Shown: piece by piece, positions 1 through 6,820 of the stretch
Layout of the letters: the number at the start of each line of letters is the position of its first letter
Numbering within the stretch: position 1 is the first letter of the stretch
NCBI GenBank assembly: GCA_030727685.1
Contig: JANRBC010000042.1
Span: 1-34,080, forward strand
DNA: 34,080 nt
Source of the DNA: Ilumatobacteraceae bacterium
GTDB lineage: Bacteria; Actinomycetota; Acidimicrobiia; Acidimicrobiales; Ilumatobacteraceae
Reading direction: 5' to 3'
Position numbers and translations under genes: made by a program
Notes under the pieces: generated by a model
What the model saw: only the letters and a program-made list of their open reading frames with translations
What the model was told of the DNA's origin: nothing
The model's database searches: none

Positions 1-12
1 CAAGTTTGCCTA

Positions 13-18
13 TACCGT
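13..18 (+). promoter_or_regulatory. putative -10 box of a leaderless promoter
   Basis: The hexamer TACCGT fits TAnnnT and ends eight bases before the ATG at 27. The -35 region would lie outside the window. It belongs to the leaderless pattern described in the findings. Confidence 0.35.
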
Positions 19-26
19 AAAGGCTC

Positions 27-1391
27 ATGTCTAGGCGTCTTGAGATCGAATTAACAAGCACGCGCGAAGACGGAACATGGACATGGCGCGCAGCCGGAGC
101 AAAAGTTCCTAAAGGCGTCGTCGAGTCTTCACTTTTGCCAAAAGAGTCCAAGGTTGGCGATGTACTAAAGATCGAAGCCGACTTTGACATTGACGGCATA
201 ACCGTTTTGTCAGTCGTGCCACAACGCGACAAATCGCAGAAGGCAACCTTCCTTCAATTGATTGACGACAAACCTTTCACAGGTGTCACAGAAAAACTCG
301 CAAAGAAATCGAAGTCAGATCGCCCGCAGCGCGATAAGCGTGGTCCTCGCACCGATCGTCCCGCCCGAACAGACAACGCCGAGCGCAAACCACGTTCAGA
401 GCGACCTCCTCGCGAGCGCACACCGCGCTCGCCTGCTGACAAGTCGGCCGCACCCGTGGTTCAACTGGTTGTTCGTCCTGTGGCCAAACGTCTTAAGCCC
501 AACCGCAAACACCGCTCAGCCGTCTTGCAGTCGTTGCCAACTGAGCAACGAAGTGTTGCCGAGCGCGCACTTGCTGGTGGCATTCGTGCAGTACGTGAAG
601 CAATCAAAACTCAGAACACTCAACTCAAAGCCGAGGGCAAACCTGAAATCAAAGCAGACGGTTTAATCTCGATGGCTCAAGATATTTTGCCGAAACTGCG
701 TGTTGCAGAGTGGCTCGACAAAGCCGAGGCCGCCAAGAGCGACCTTGCTCTTCTCGACCTGCGCGATTTGCGTGCGGTGGTTGTTGGCGCAGACGACCCG
801 ATGGTTGTTCGCGACGAAACAACTCGAGAACTTGCAACAGAACTTAAACTCGCTCTGAAGCAACGTCAAGAAAGCGAAATGACTCAGTGGCTTGAAGACA
901 TCAAAGCTGCGCTTGGTGCAACACGAGTTCTCCGAGCAATCAAACTTTCGGGTGAGCCGCCAAAAGCAGGTGTGCTGTTTCCTGCAGACCTTGGCCAACA
1001 ACTCACAAAGGCCACTGCCGACTCGTTGTCAAACGAAGCAAGTTCAGACCGATGGATAGCAATCCTCGAAGCACTTGCCTTCTCACCAATTCGAACATCT
1101 GTTAAGCCACTCGGCGCACCACAAGCAACTACAGATGCTTTGCGTCAAACCATTAAGCGACTCGCACCACTTATTCCTCAGATTGCTGCACTATTTGCAA
1201 TCGAAGTTAAGCCAGGCGCCCAGACACCTCGCCCATTGCGTCCACCGCGCCCGAAGCGCGAGTTCAAGCGCAAGCCCAAAGCAGCAAAACCAGACATCGC
1301 CAAGCCAGATACCGCAATCAACGAACCTGCAGTAACTGAAGTCGCAACAACTGAAATTACCGCCGATTCAACTGCGAGCCAATCCGCCTAA
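27..1391 (+). CDS. conserved basic protein of unknown function, possible nucleic-acid binder
   Basis: This 454-residue protein is not one I can assign to a named family. Three parts are visible. Residues 1-65 look like a small beta-rich domain: GTWTWRAAG, then VGDVLKIEADFDIDG, then a hydrophobic strand. Residues about 92-140 are a disordered linker very rich in Arg, Lys, Pro and Asp. Residues about 150-400 are mostly helical, and the last 50 residues are a Pro/Lys then Thr/Ala tail. The basic linker and strand-rich start suggest an RNA- or ribosome-associated protein, but that is inference from composition only. The ATG at 27 has no Shine-Dalgarno sequence and follows a TAnnnT box by eight bases. 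The next gene, an enoyl-CoA hydratase, starts 17 bases downstream with its own putative promoter, so the two need not share a function. Confidence 0.85.
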   Translation: MSRRLEIELTSTREDGTWTWRAAGAKVPKGVVESSLLPKESKVGDVLKIEADFDIDGITVLSVVPQRDKSQKATFLQLIDDKPFTGVTEKLAKKSKSDRPQRDKRGPRTDRPARTDNAERKPRSERPPRERTPRSPADKSAAPVVQLVVRPVAKRLKPNRKHRSAVLQSLPTEQRSVAERALAGGIRAVREAIKTQNTQLKAEGKPEIKADGLISMAQDILPKLRVAEWLDKAEAAKSDLALLDLRDLRAVVVGADDPMVVRDETTRELATELKLALKQRQESEMTQWLEDIKAALGATRVLRAIKLSGEPPKAGVLFPADLGQQLTKATADSLSNEASSDRWIAILEALAFSPIRTSVKPLGAPQATTDALRQTIKRLAPLIPQIAALFAIEVKPGAQTPRPLRPPRPKREFKRKPKAAKPDIAKPDTAINEPAVTEVATTEITADSTASQSA

Positions 1392-1396
1392 TCAAT

Positions 1397-1402
1397 TAGC
1401 CT
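1397..1402 (+). promoter_or_regulatory. putative leaderless -10 box for the enoyl-CoA hydratase gene
   Basis: TAGCCT is separated from the ATG at 1409 by exactly six bases (TGCTTC). There is no Shine-Dalgarno sequence. Confidence 0.5.
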
Positions 1403-1408
1403 TGCTTC

Positions 1409-2194
1409 ATGGCAAACATCGTTGAATACGAAGTCAGAGGCAAAGTCGCAATCATCACCCTGAACCGACCCGAGGCGCGCAACGCCGTTAATGGCGATGT
1501 TGCCAGTGGTCTAGAAGCTGCAATCGACAAACTTGAAGCCGATTCAACCGTCTGGGTTGGTGTGTTGGCAGCAAACACTGCTGGTCAAGAGCGTCCAGTG
1601 TTTTGCGCCGGGGCTGACTTGAAGGCCATCAACTCTGGGCAAGCCGCGGGCTTAAATACCAAGCGCGGTGGCTTTGGCGGCTTCGTCTATCGCGATCGCA
1701 AAAAACCAGTCATCGCAGCCGTTGACGGTCTGGCAACTGCAGGCGGATGCGAACTAGTTCTCGCCTGCGACATGCTCGTGGCAACAACTCGTTCGGCTTT
1801 CGGTTTGGCTGAAGCAACAAGAAACTTAATTGCGGGCGCTGGTGGTCTATTTAGATTGCCTCGGGCAATCGGTCGAGCAGCAGCGATGGAGGCAATTCTC
1901 ACCGGCGAACCCTTTTCTGCTCAACGGGCTTATGAACTTGGCATGGTCAACAAGCTTGTTGAGCCAAATGCTGCTCTCGACGCGTCAATCGATCTCGCCC
2001 TACGAGTCTGCAAAGCTGCGCCGTTAGCAGTTTGGGCAAGCCGCAAGATCGTACTGGCATCTGCAACAGAGTCAGATCAAACTCTGATCGACATGACAAA
2101 CAAAGAATTCGGCGCAGTATTGGCATCTGAAGATACAAAAGAAGGCTTAACAGCCTTCATCGAAAAGCGTCCGCCAAACTGGCAAGGAAAATAG
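1409..2194 (+). CDS. enoyl-CoA hydratase/isomerase (crotonase family)
   Basis: The 261 residues match the usual length of a single-domain crotonase. The oxyanion-hole segments are FCAGADLKAI near residue 66 and the TAGGCEL segment near 110. Both acidic residues that hydrate the double bond in true enoyl-CoA hydratases are present: Glu115 in GGCEL and Glu135 in GLAEATRN, twenty residues apart as in the rat mitochondrial enzyme. This favours hydratase activity over isomerase or hydrolase, although the substrate chain length cannot be read from sequence. The expected role is the hydration step of fatty-acid or amino-acid-derived acyl-CoA degradation in the cytoplasm. No other beta-oxidation gene is adjacent, so it probably acts as a stand-alone unit. 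The start at 1409 is backed by a TAnnnT box six bases upstream. Confidence 0.93.
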   Translation: MANIVEYEVRGKVAIITLNRPEARNAVNGDVASGLEAAIDKLEADSTVWVGVLAANTAGQERPVFCAGADLKAINSGQAAGLNTKRGGFGGFVYRDRKKPVIAAVDGLATAGGCELVLACDMLVATTRSAFGLAEATRNLIAGAGGLFRLPRAIGRAAAMEAILTGEPFSAQRAYELGMVNKLVEPNAALDASIDLALRVCKAAPLAVWASRKIVLASATESDQTLIDMTNKEFGAVLASEDTKEGLTAFIEKRPPNWQGK

Positions 2195-2210
2195 ATTTCT
2201 AGATTTCTAG
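2192..2210. repeat. 8-bp tandem direct repeat spanning two convergent stop codons
   Basis: TAGATTTC occurs twice in a row (2192-2199 and 2200-2207) followed by TAG and a run of six T. It includes the stop codon of the crotonase gene and that of the convergent acetyltransferase gene. CTAG-ATTT-CTAG plus the T-run could act as a very weak terminator for the plus strand, but the stem is only four base pairs. Confidence 0.5.
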
Positions 2211-2668
2211 TTTTTTAAATCAGTAGTCACGGTTATCAAACGCGCCACCAAACCAGAGCGCTCAAAGAGGTTTTTGGTTTCTCGATCGCCTGGCAACGCA
2301 AAACCGTCAAGAGCGACGAGTGACTCGGCTTTGGCCCACAAAATTGTTGCACTTACCAATGCATCGCCAATACCCATATTGCGAGCATCGCTAGTTACAA
2401 ATACTTGTTCAATAGTCGCAATCTTTCCTGCTTTCGCCTGGCCGAGTCTTGCAACCAAATAGCCCATCACCGTTTCATCTACGCCTGCGACAAACGTGTT
2501 AATTGAACTGTCGGCTATCACGCTTGCCCACTGATCGCCCACTAATTCGAAATCATCTCCATGCCGCACGCCGCCACGAAAGTGATCAAGACTCGCACGA
2601 GCCTCATTTTCGAGTGTTTTCAAAATTTCACAGTCGCTCTGAGATGCTCGGCGACTAAAAACTTGCAC
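2207..2668 (-). CDS. GNAT-family N-acetyltransferase
   Basis: A 153-residue single-domain protein with the GNAT fold signature. A strand IEQVFVTSDAR is followed by the acetyl-CoA pyrophosphate loop RNMGIG (Q/R-x-x-G-x-G pattern) near residue 95, and the C-terminal LFERSGL segment is typical of motif B. The substrate cannot be predicted. The gene starts at a GTG eight bases after the stop of the DUF4193-like gene, so the two probably share a transcript. A TAGTTT hexamer five bases before the GTG is close to the leaderless pattern seen elsewhere here. It converges with the crotonase gene, with only 12 bases between the coding regions. Confidence 0.85.
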   Translation of the reverse strand: MQVFSRRASQSDCEILKTLENEARASLDHFRGGVRHGDDFELVGDQWASVIADSSINTFVAGVDETVMGYLVARLGQAKAGKIATIEQVFVTSDARNMGIGDALVSATILWAKAESLVALDGFALPGDRETKNLFERSGLVARLITVTTDLKN

Positions 2669-2676
2669 GTCAAAAA

Positions 2677-3183
2677 CTAGGCAGATTTAAACAAAGGACA
2701 AGCGTCGTCTTCAACTGGGCAACCAGGAGCATTTTGACGAACTAACAAAAAGCAATGCGTGCACTGCGTCTCGTCAGAACGACGCGGCTGCAGGCGTTCG
2801 ACGCCATCGGTTCGATCATCACCAACAACTTCTTCTTCCTCTGGTGCAGTCTCTTGTGGTGACGACAATTTCTCTTGCAATATCGACGACAGGTCGGCCT
2901 CAACGTCGTCTTCTGTGCGCAAGTCGTCTTCGTCGTCATCGTCATCTGCTGATTTAGGTTTCGCAACATCAGTAGGTACAAGCGTCGAACCTTCATCAGT
3001 AATTAACGGATCAACAACCAAAACATCGGGGTCCGATTCGAGATCGTCTTCGACTTCGACTTCGACTTCGATCAACTCTTCAGGGTCAATGTCGCCTTCA
3101 ACCTCGGCAAGATCGTCTGGTCCGATCTCGTCGGGGGTGACTTCATCAGCGCCTTCTATTTCGATTTCTTCTTCGTCAGCCAT
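2677..3183 (-). CDS. acidic DUF4193-like protein with C-terminal four-cysteine cluster
   Basis: I place the start at the ATG at 3183, giving 168 residues, rather than at an upstream in-frame TTG at 3219. Residues 1-125 are extremely acidic (Glu/Asp runs such as EVEVEVEDD and DDDDEDD) and probably disordered. The C-terminus carries Cys141-x2-Cys144, Cys155 and Cys162, with the CxxCFLL motif seen in actinobacterial DUF4193 proteins. Those are usually about 100 residues and mostly acidic ahead of a short zinc-ribbon-like tail. The match is from memory and rests mainly on the tail. Function is unknown; a metal-binding tail on an acidic scaffold is what the sequence shows. The gene is followed closely by the GNAT acetyltransferase gene. 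Confidence 0.75.
   Translation of the reverse strand: MADEEEIEIEGADEVTPDEIGPDDLAEVEGDIDPEELIEVEVEVEDDLESDPDVLVVDPLITDEGSTLVPTDVAKPKSADDDDDEDDLRTEDDVEADLSSILQEKLSSPQETAPEEEEVVGDDRTDGVERLQPRRSDETQCTHCFLLVRQNAPGCPVEDDACPLFKSA
3048..3071. repeat. hexanucleotide microsatellite (CTTCGA)x4 inside the acidic gene
   Basis: Four perfect copies of CTTCGA occur in a row. On the coding (minus) strand they specify the Val-Glu alternation of the acidic protein. The unit is a multiple of three, so copy-number changes would keep the frame. Confidence 0.8.
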
Positions 3184-3285
3184 GTTGTCCGAGAACGTGA
3201 GTAGTAACGCGAGTAGCAAGATTCATTTGAAGCGCGCATAGTATCGGATATCTGAGGCCATAACTCCAAATTGGTGGGTGACCCA

Positions 3286-4881
3286 TTATTTTCGCCGAGC
3301 CTCTGCGCGCCGCTCAGAATCGAGGCGCTCTAACTCGGGTGCATCTTTAACCAGGTGTGTCATCGCCTCTGCTACCGCCTTGTGACCGGCCTGCTCGGCA
3401 ATCAGCCTGTGCATCTCGATTGCGACGCGACGATACGAAGGGTGACCCTGGGGCGACGAGCGCAACTCGAGCATATGAATAGCCTCACGAGCATTAAATT
3501 GCATGACATAGCGCAGTCGGTATGCCATTGAAACTGCATATGGTGCCTGACTCGGGTAGTCAGACAAAAGTGCGTCATAAAGCGCGCTCGAACGCTCCAT
3601 TGCCTCATCAAACTGATCGCCCATGCCAGCCTCCAAAATCAGCTCGGGTCGAACAAAACCATGGTGAGGTGTCAGTCGTTGCCATTCGATCGTCAAGAGC
3701 CTGTGGCGCTGCAAATCTCTAAACGCACCATAATCACCCAACACGTCGAATCGGTAGTCGATTCGCTCAAAGGCCCGACCCGGCTTATGTCGTCGGTTCT
3801 CACGATTACCTACATATGCCCGAATCAATGCAACACGCTGATCGTGGCTCAATTCTCGCACCTCGTTCAATAGTTGTGACTCAGGCAAATGTGAACTCGA
3901 ATAGCAAATTGCGGCAAGCAACTTATCTTCGCCGTCAGGATCAAAATCAGTGAGCACTACTTCTTGTGCGTCCTGTGGATCAAGAGCACCGAAGTATTCA
4001 TCGACAAGTTCGACAGTTTCTCCCTCACGCTCGGCTAAATATTCTGTCCACCGACCTCCACGATCGGCAATATCGACCCGACGCAAGAAACTTGGTACAA
4101 CTTTGCGCAATTCAGTAAGCATCATGTCTGCATATAGTCGTGCCTCTGGCAGATTGTGTCCGCGCATACGCAGCAACAGCGCTTCGTAGCCTTGACCAGT
4201 GCCGTAGATCCCGAGGTTCGAAAGCGAAGCTGCTGGCAATACTCCACGTACCGCATCAAGCCCCTTGGCGCGAGTGGCTTGTTTGAAAACAAAATCGGAA
4301 ACATTCGAATCGCGCTTAATTGTTTTACGAATATGTTCAGTTACTGACTCAACCATTTTTGAATACGAATCGAACATTCGATCCATGTCGCCGACATAAC
4401 GAGTGCCGAATGGACCATTCAAAATATCTGCATCTCGATAAAAGCGATAGCGACCACCAAGCCTCGCGTCATAGTTGATATAACGCGTACTTTGCTCGAG
4501 ATAGCTCATCAGTCGCCCACGCTCAAGAATTTTGGTCAGAAGATTTGACGCTTGTTCGCAGGCAAGGTGAACACCACCCAACTGAGCCACACTGTCGTCA
4601 CCGTATTCGACGAAGACTTTTTCGTAAAGATCTTCTGCTCGCTCGAGCCCGATCGTTGCATCAAGCGATTTGTCGCCACTCAGATCTAAGTCGTTGACAA
4701 ACTCATCTAGAAACAATCGTCTCAGGCTTTTTGCGCTACGGCTGTATCTTGCGAAGAGCGCACCTTTTACAACCTCGGGCAGATTTACAAGGGCGAAAAC
4801 TGGTCCGTCTAAATTTGTGAAATAGCGCCGAAGAATCTCATTTTCGTCTTCGCTGAAGATCTCGGGCACATATACCGTCAT
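3286..4881 (-). CDS. tandem-domain FAD-dependent thymidylate synthase (ThyX) family protein
   Basis: At 531 residues this is about twice a normal ThyX (around 220-260) and looks like two ThyX domains in series. The first half has Arg121-Gly122-Arg123-x7-Ser131 followed by TRY, then VRGVLP near 212 and LRMRGHNLPEARLYADMM near 237. The second half has an HKPGRAFERIDYRF segment, Arg392-His393-Arg394-x7-Arg402, and FNAREAIHMLELRS later on. The ThyX signature is RHR-x7-S; the first half has lost the His and the second the Ser. ThyX transfers the methylene group of methylenetetrahydrofolate to dUMP using FAD and NADPH. Whether this protein does so is uncertain. Long ThyX-family proteins occur in other bacteria, as I recall, without clear function. 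The start ATG at 4881 follows a TAAGAT box by eight bases. Confidence 0.85.
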   Translation of the reverse strand: MTVYVPEIFSEDENEILRRYFTNLDGPVFALVNLPEVVKGALFARYSRSAKSLRRLFLDEFVNDLDLSGDKSLDATIGLERAEDLYEKVFVEYGDDSVAQLGGVHLACEQASNLLTKILERGRLMSYLEQSTRYINYDARLGGRYRFYRDADILNGPFGTRYVGDMDRMFDSYSKMVESVTEHIRKTIKRDSNVSDFVFKQATRAKGLDAVRGVLPAASLSNLGIYGTGQGYEALLLRMRGHNLPEARLYADMMLTELRKVVPSFLRRVDIADRGGRWTEYLAEREGETVELVDEYFGALDPQDAQEVVLTDFDPDGEDKLLAAICYSSSHLPESQLLNEVRELSHDQRVALIRAYVGNRENRRHKPGRAFERIDYRFDVLGDYGAFRDLQRHRLLTIEWQRLTPHHGFVRPELILEAGMGDQFDEAMERSSALYDALLSDYPSQAPYAVSMAYRLRYVMQFNAREAIHMLELRSSPQGHPSYRRVAIEMHRLIAEQAGHKAVAEAMTHLVKDAPELERLDSERRAEARRK

Positions 4882-4889
4882 GGCGCGCT

Positions 4890-4941
4890 ATCTTACGAGT
4901 CCGCACGCCGTCAGTGCGGGATTACAAATTCACCTGAATTT
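4890..4941 (-). promoter_or_regulatory. putative promoter and two inverted repeats ahead of the thyX-like gene
   Basis: On the minus strand TAAGAT (4895-4890) lies eight bases before the ATG. Just upstream is a perfect 6-bp stem with a 7-base loop, CCGCAC/GTGCGG (4901-4919). Further up is a perfect palindrome AAATTC-ACCT-GAATTT (4926-4941). The M20 gene ends at 4957, so these fill the whole 75-base gap. The GC stem has no T-run, so an operator or mRNA hairpin is as likely as a terminator. Confidence 0.4.
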
Positions 4942-4956
4942 AGGCTCTATTTCGGG

Positions 4957-6174
4957 TTAAATCACGCCCTCGGGCACTACCCCGTCACCAAAAGCTGCTT
5001 TAACCTCATCTTGCAATGCTTTAGATAGCCACATGTCGATCGCCGTCATCGCCATGATCTTGGCACCGTCAACAATTGCTCGAGTCGCTTCTTCGCCTTT
5101 GGTGTAATCGGCGAACGCGGCACTGTGAAGCGAAACGCCACTTGGCGCTACTTGCATCATCGGATGAATTGACGGCACCAGGTAACTGATGTTGCCCATA
5201 TCGGTCGACCCTCCGCCTGTTCCGGGCAAAAATTCACTCGTCATCTGACGACCAAATTGCTCAGCGTTGCGAATATAACTCTCAAGCAACGGCAAGTTGT
5301 CAACCAAATCTGCGAACGTGTTCTTCTTCCAATCAAAAGTAACGGTGCAACCTGCGGCCATTGCTCCACCTTCGAGACATCTTGCCACGCGCTCTTTTAA
5401 TGGTTGCAAAGTTTCGATCGTCGGTGATCGCACATACCAGTCCATCTCGGTTTCGCGAGGCACGATGTTTGGCTTTTCGCCCGAATTGGTGAAAATGCCA
5501 TGAATGCGTTCTGTCGGCAAAATATGCTGGCGCAACGCCGCAACATTCATATATCCAAGTACGGCAGCGTCCAATGCATTTTTACCCTTGTGCGGCGAAA
5601 CAGCAGCGTGGGCTGCGAGGCCGTGAAACTTCACGAACAAATTTTGAATCGCGATTGCATTCATTCTCGCAAGATCGGCATCAGCAGGATGAATCATCAT
5701 CGCCGCATCAATATTTCTAAATGCACCTTTTCGCGCCATCTCAATTTTGCCGCCGCCACCTTCTTCGGCTGGGGTGCCCATTAATGCAAGATTTCCCCCG
5801 CACTGTTCGGCAACTGCACTCAAAGCAAGACCTGCACCAAGACCAGCCGTGGCAATAATGTTGTGACCGCAAGCGTGACCAATACCTGGCAAGGCGTCGT
5901 ATTCGCACAACACTGCAACTGTCGGGCCCTCGCCGCCTTTAATTCGGACGTCGAAGGCGGTTTCTAATTCAAAAGCACCACGAGCTACTTTGACCTTCGA
6001 GTCGGCAATGTAATCGGTCAAAATTTGATGGGCAAAGTGCTCTTCGAAATTTGTCTCAGGTTTTTCGTGAAGTTGATGACTGATACTTACAAGGTCTTTA
6101 GTGCGGGCATCAATATCTCGACAAACGCTCTGCTTTAATTCAACTACTTGTTGACTAGTCATGTTTAGAGTCAT
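4957..6174 (-). CDS. M20 family metallo-amidohydrolase (AbgB/PM20D2-like)
   Basis: This 405-residue protein has the M20 dizinc amidohydrolase layout. Visible metal-site motifs are GHACGHN near residue 100, the Glu-Glu pair in GTPAEEGGGGK near 133, IHPAD near 161, and a C-terminal LHSAAFADY near 350 that provides the last histidine. A GGGSTDMGNISY segment near 325 is typical of the aminobenzoyl-glutamate hydrolase/PM20D2 branch. The family cleaves amide bonds in N-acylated amino acids or small dipeptide-like compounds; the precise substrate is unknown. The ATG at 6174 is preceded at six bases by TAACAT, which favours it over the second ATG four codons downstream. It lies 16 bases downstream of the diacylglycerol-kinase-like gene and may also be read from that transcript. 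Confidence 0.88.
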   Translation of the reverse strand: MTLNMTSQQVVELKQSVCRDIDARTKDLVSISHQLHEKPETNFEEHFAHQILTDYIADSKVKVARGAFELETAFDVRIKGGEGPTVAVLCEYDALPGIGHACGHNIIATAGLGAGLALSAVAEQCGGNLALMGTPAEEGGGGKIEMARKGAFRNIDAAMMIHPADADLARMNAIAIQNLFVKFHGLAAHAAVSPHKGKNALDAAVLGYMNVAALRQHILPTERIHGIFTNSGEKPNIVPRETEMDWYVRSPTIETLQPLKERVARCLEGGAMAAGCTVTFDWKKNTFADLVDNLPLLESYIRNAEQFGRQMTSEFLPGTGGGSTDMGNISYLVPSIHPMMQVAPSGVSLHSAAFADYTKGEEATRAIVDGAKIMAMTAIDMWLSKALQDEVKAAFGDGVVPEGVI

Positions 6175-6180
6175 AACGCA

Positions 6181-6186
6181 ATGTTA
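6181..6186 (-). promoter_or_regulatory. putative leaderless -10 box for the M20 amidohydrolase gene
   Basis: On the minus strand TAACAT is followed by six bases (TGCGTT) and the ATG at 6174. Confidence 0.45.
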
Positions 6187-6190
6187 ATAC

Positions 6191-6820
6191 TCACCAATAT
6201 AAATTCACAGCGTCAGGCAATACCCTAAAAACACAGTGTCTGATGGCACCAACTCGAACTCCTTCAATCTTCATCGGTGTCGATTTTTCTTGCGAAAACA
6301 CATACTCGGACATTTGCGAATAGTGAATTTTTGGATGAGGCAAATGCGAACCCGACTTCATCAGTCTGAATGCGGTCAAACGCTGTCTAATGTTCATTGA
6401 ACTATCTAGTTCAATGACGTCGAATTTGCCGTCATTGGGGTGAGCCCGTGGAGCCCAATCTCGATTACCGACAAACGAAGAATTCAAAATGGCGATTGTC
6501 TTGCCAAAAAACAAGTTCTCGTGTACGAACGCACAGCCGATAAAACATCTTCGGGTGACTGCGTCTGAGTTGGCAAACGTGTAATTAGCTTCGATCACAT
6601 CAAACTTTGTGCAAAGCATTTGCCCATTACCCATTGACGCACCATTGATACCGAGTGTTCTTCTCAACCCAGATTTCACAATCGATAGTTTCAAAGATGA
6701 CTCAGAATTGAGCGTCTGATTTGTAATCACTTCACTTGCAGAAAAATCGTCAGATAGAACTTGAAGATCAGTAGGACGATCTTCAAAATGACCCCATTGT
6801 TGACCTTTGCGAATCGTCAT
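6191..6820 (-). CDS. diacylglycerol kinase-like (YegS/DAGK C-terminal domain) protein
   Basis: The 209 residues resemble only the second, beta-sandwich domain of the YegS/diacylglycerol kinase family. FVGNRDWAPRAHPNDGKFDV near residue 115 matches the NGRxxGGGMxxAPxAxPDDGxLDV region. It is followed by RQRLTAFRLMKSGSHLPHPKI, the equivalent of the RxxxGxHxxHP stretch, and a C-terminal VRVG...FRVLPDAVNLYW strand pair. The N-terminal nucleotide-binding domain with the GGDGT motif is absent, so lipid kinase activity is unlikely. A lipid- or nucleotide-binding accessory role is possible. The ATG overlaps the stop of helY as ATGA, so it is probably translated by reinitiation after the helicase. I recognise the domain with moderate confidence; the function is unknown. 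Confidence 0.72.
   Translation of the reverse strand: MTIRKGQQWGHFEDRPTDLQVLSDDFSASEVITNQTLNSESSLKLSIVKSGLRRTLGINGASMGNGQMLCTKFDVIEANYTFANSDAVTRRCFIGCAFVHENLFFGKTIAILNSSFVGNRDWAPRAHPNDGKFDVIELDSSMNIRQRLTAFRLMKSGSHLPHPKIHYSQMSEYVFSQEKSTPMKIEGVRVGAIRHCVFRVLPDAVNLYW

Noticed and set aside
254..442. Arg/Gly/Ser-rich minus-strand frame
   Set aside because: It mirrors the basic linker of the gene at 27-1391 and has no independent support.
2759..3241. 160-codon plus-strand frame extremely rich in Ser and Thr
   Set aside because: It is the complement of the Glu/Asp-rich acidic gene; GAC/GAA runs read as Ser-rich on the other strand.
3274..3284. TGGGTGACCCA palindrome after the thyX-like gene as a terminator
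   Set aside because: The stem is at most four to five base pairs with almost no loop and no following T-run on the coding strand.
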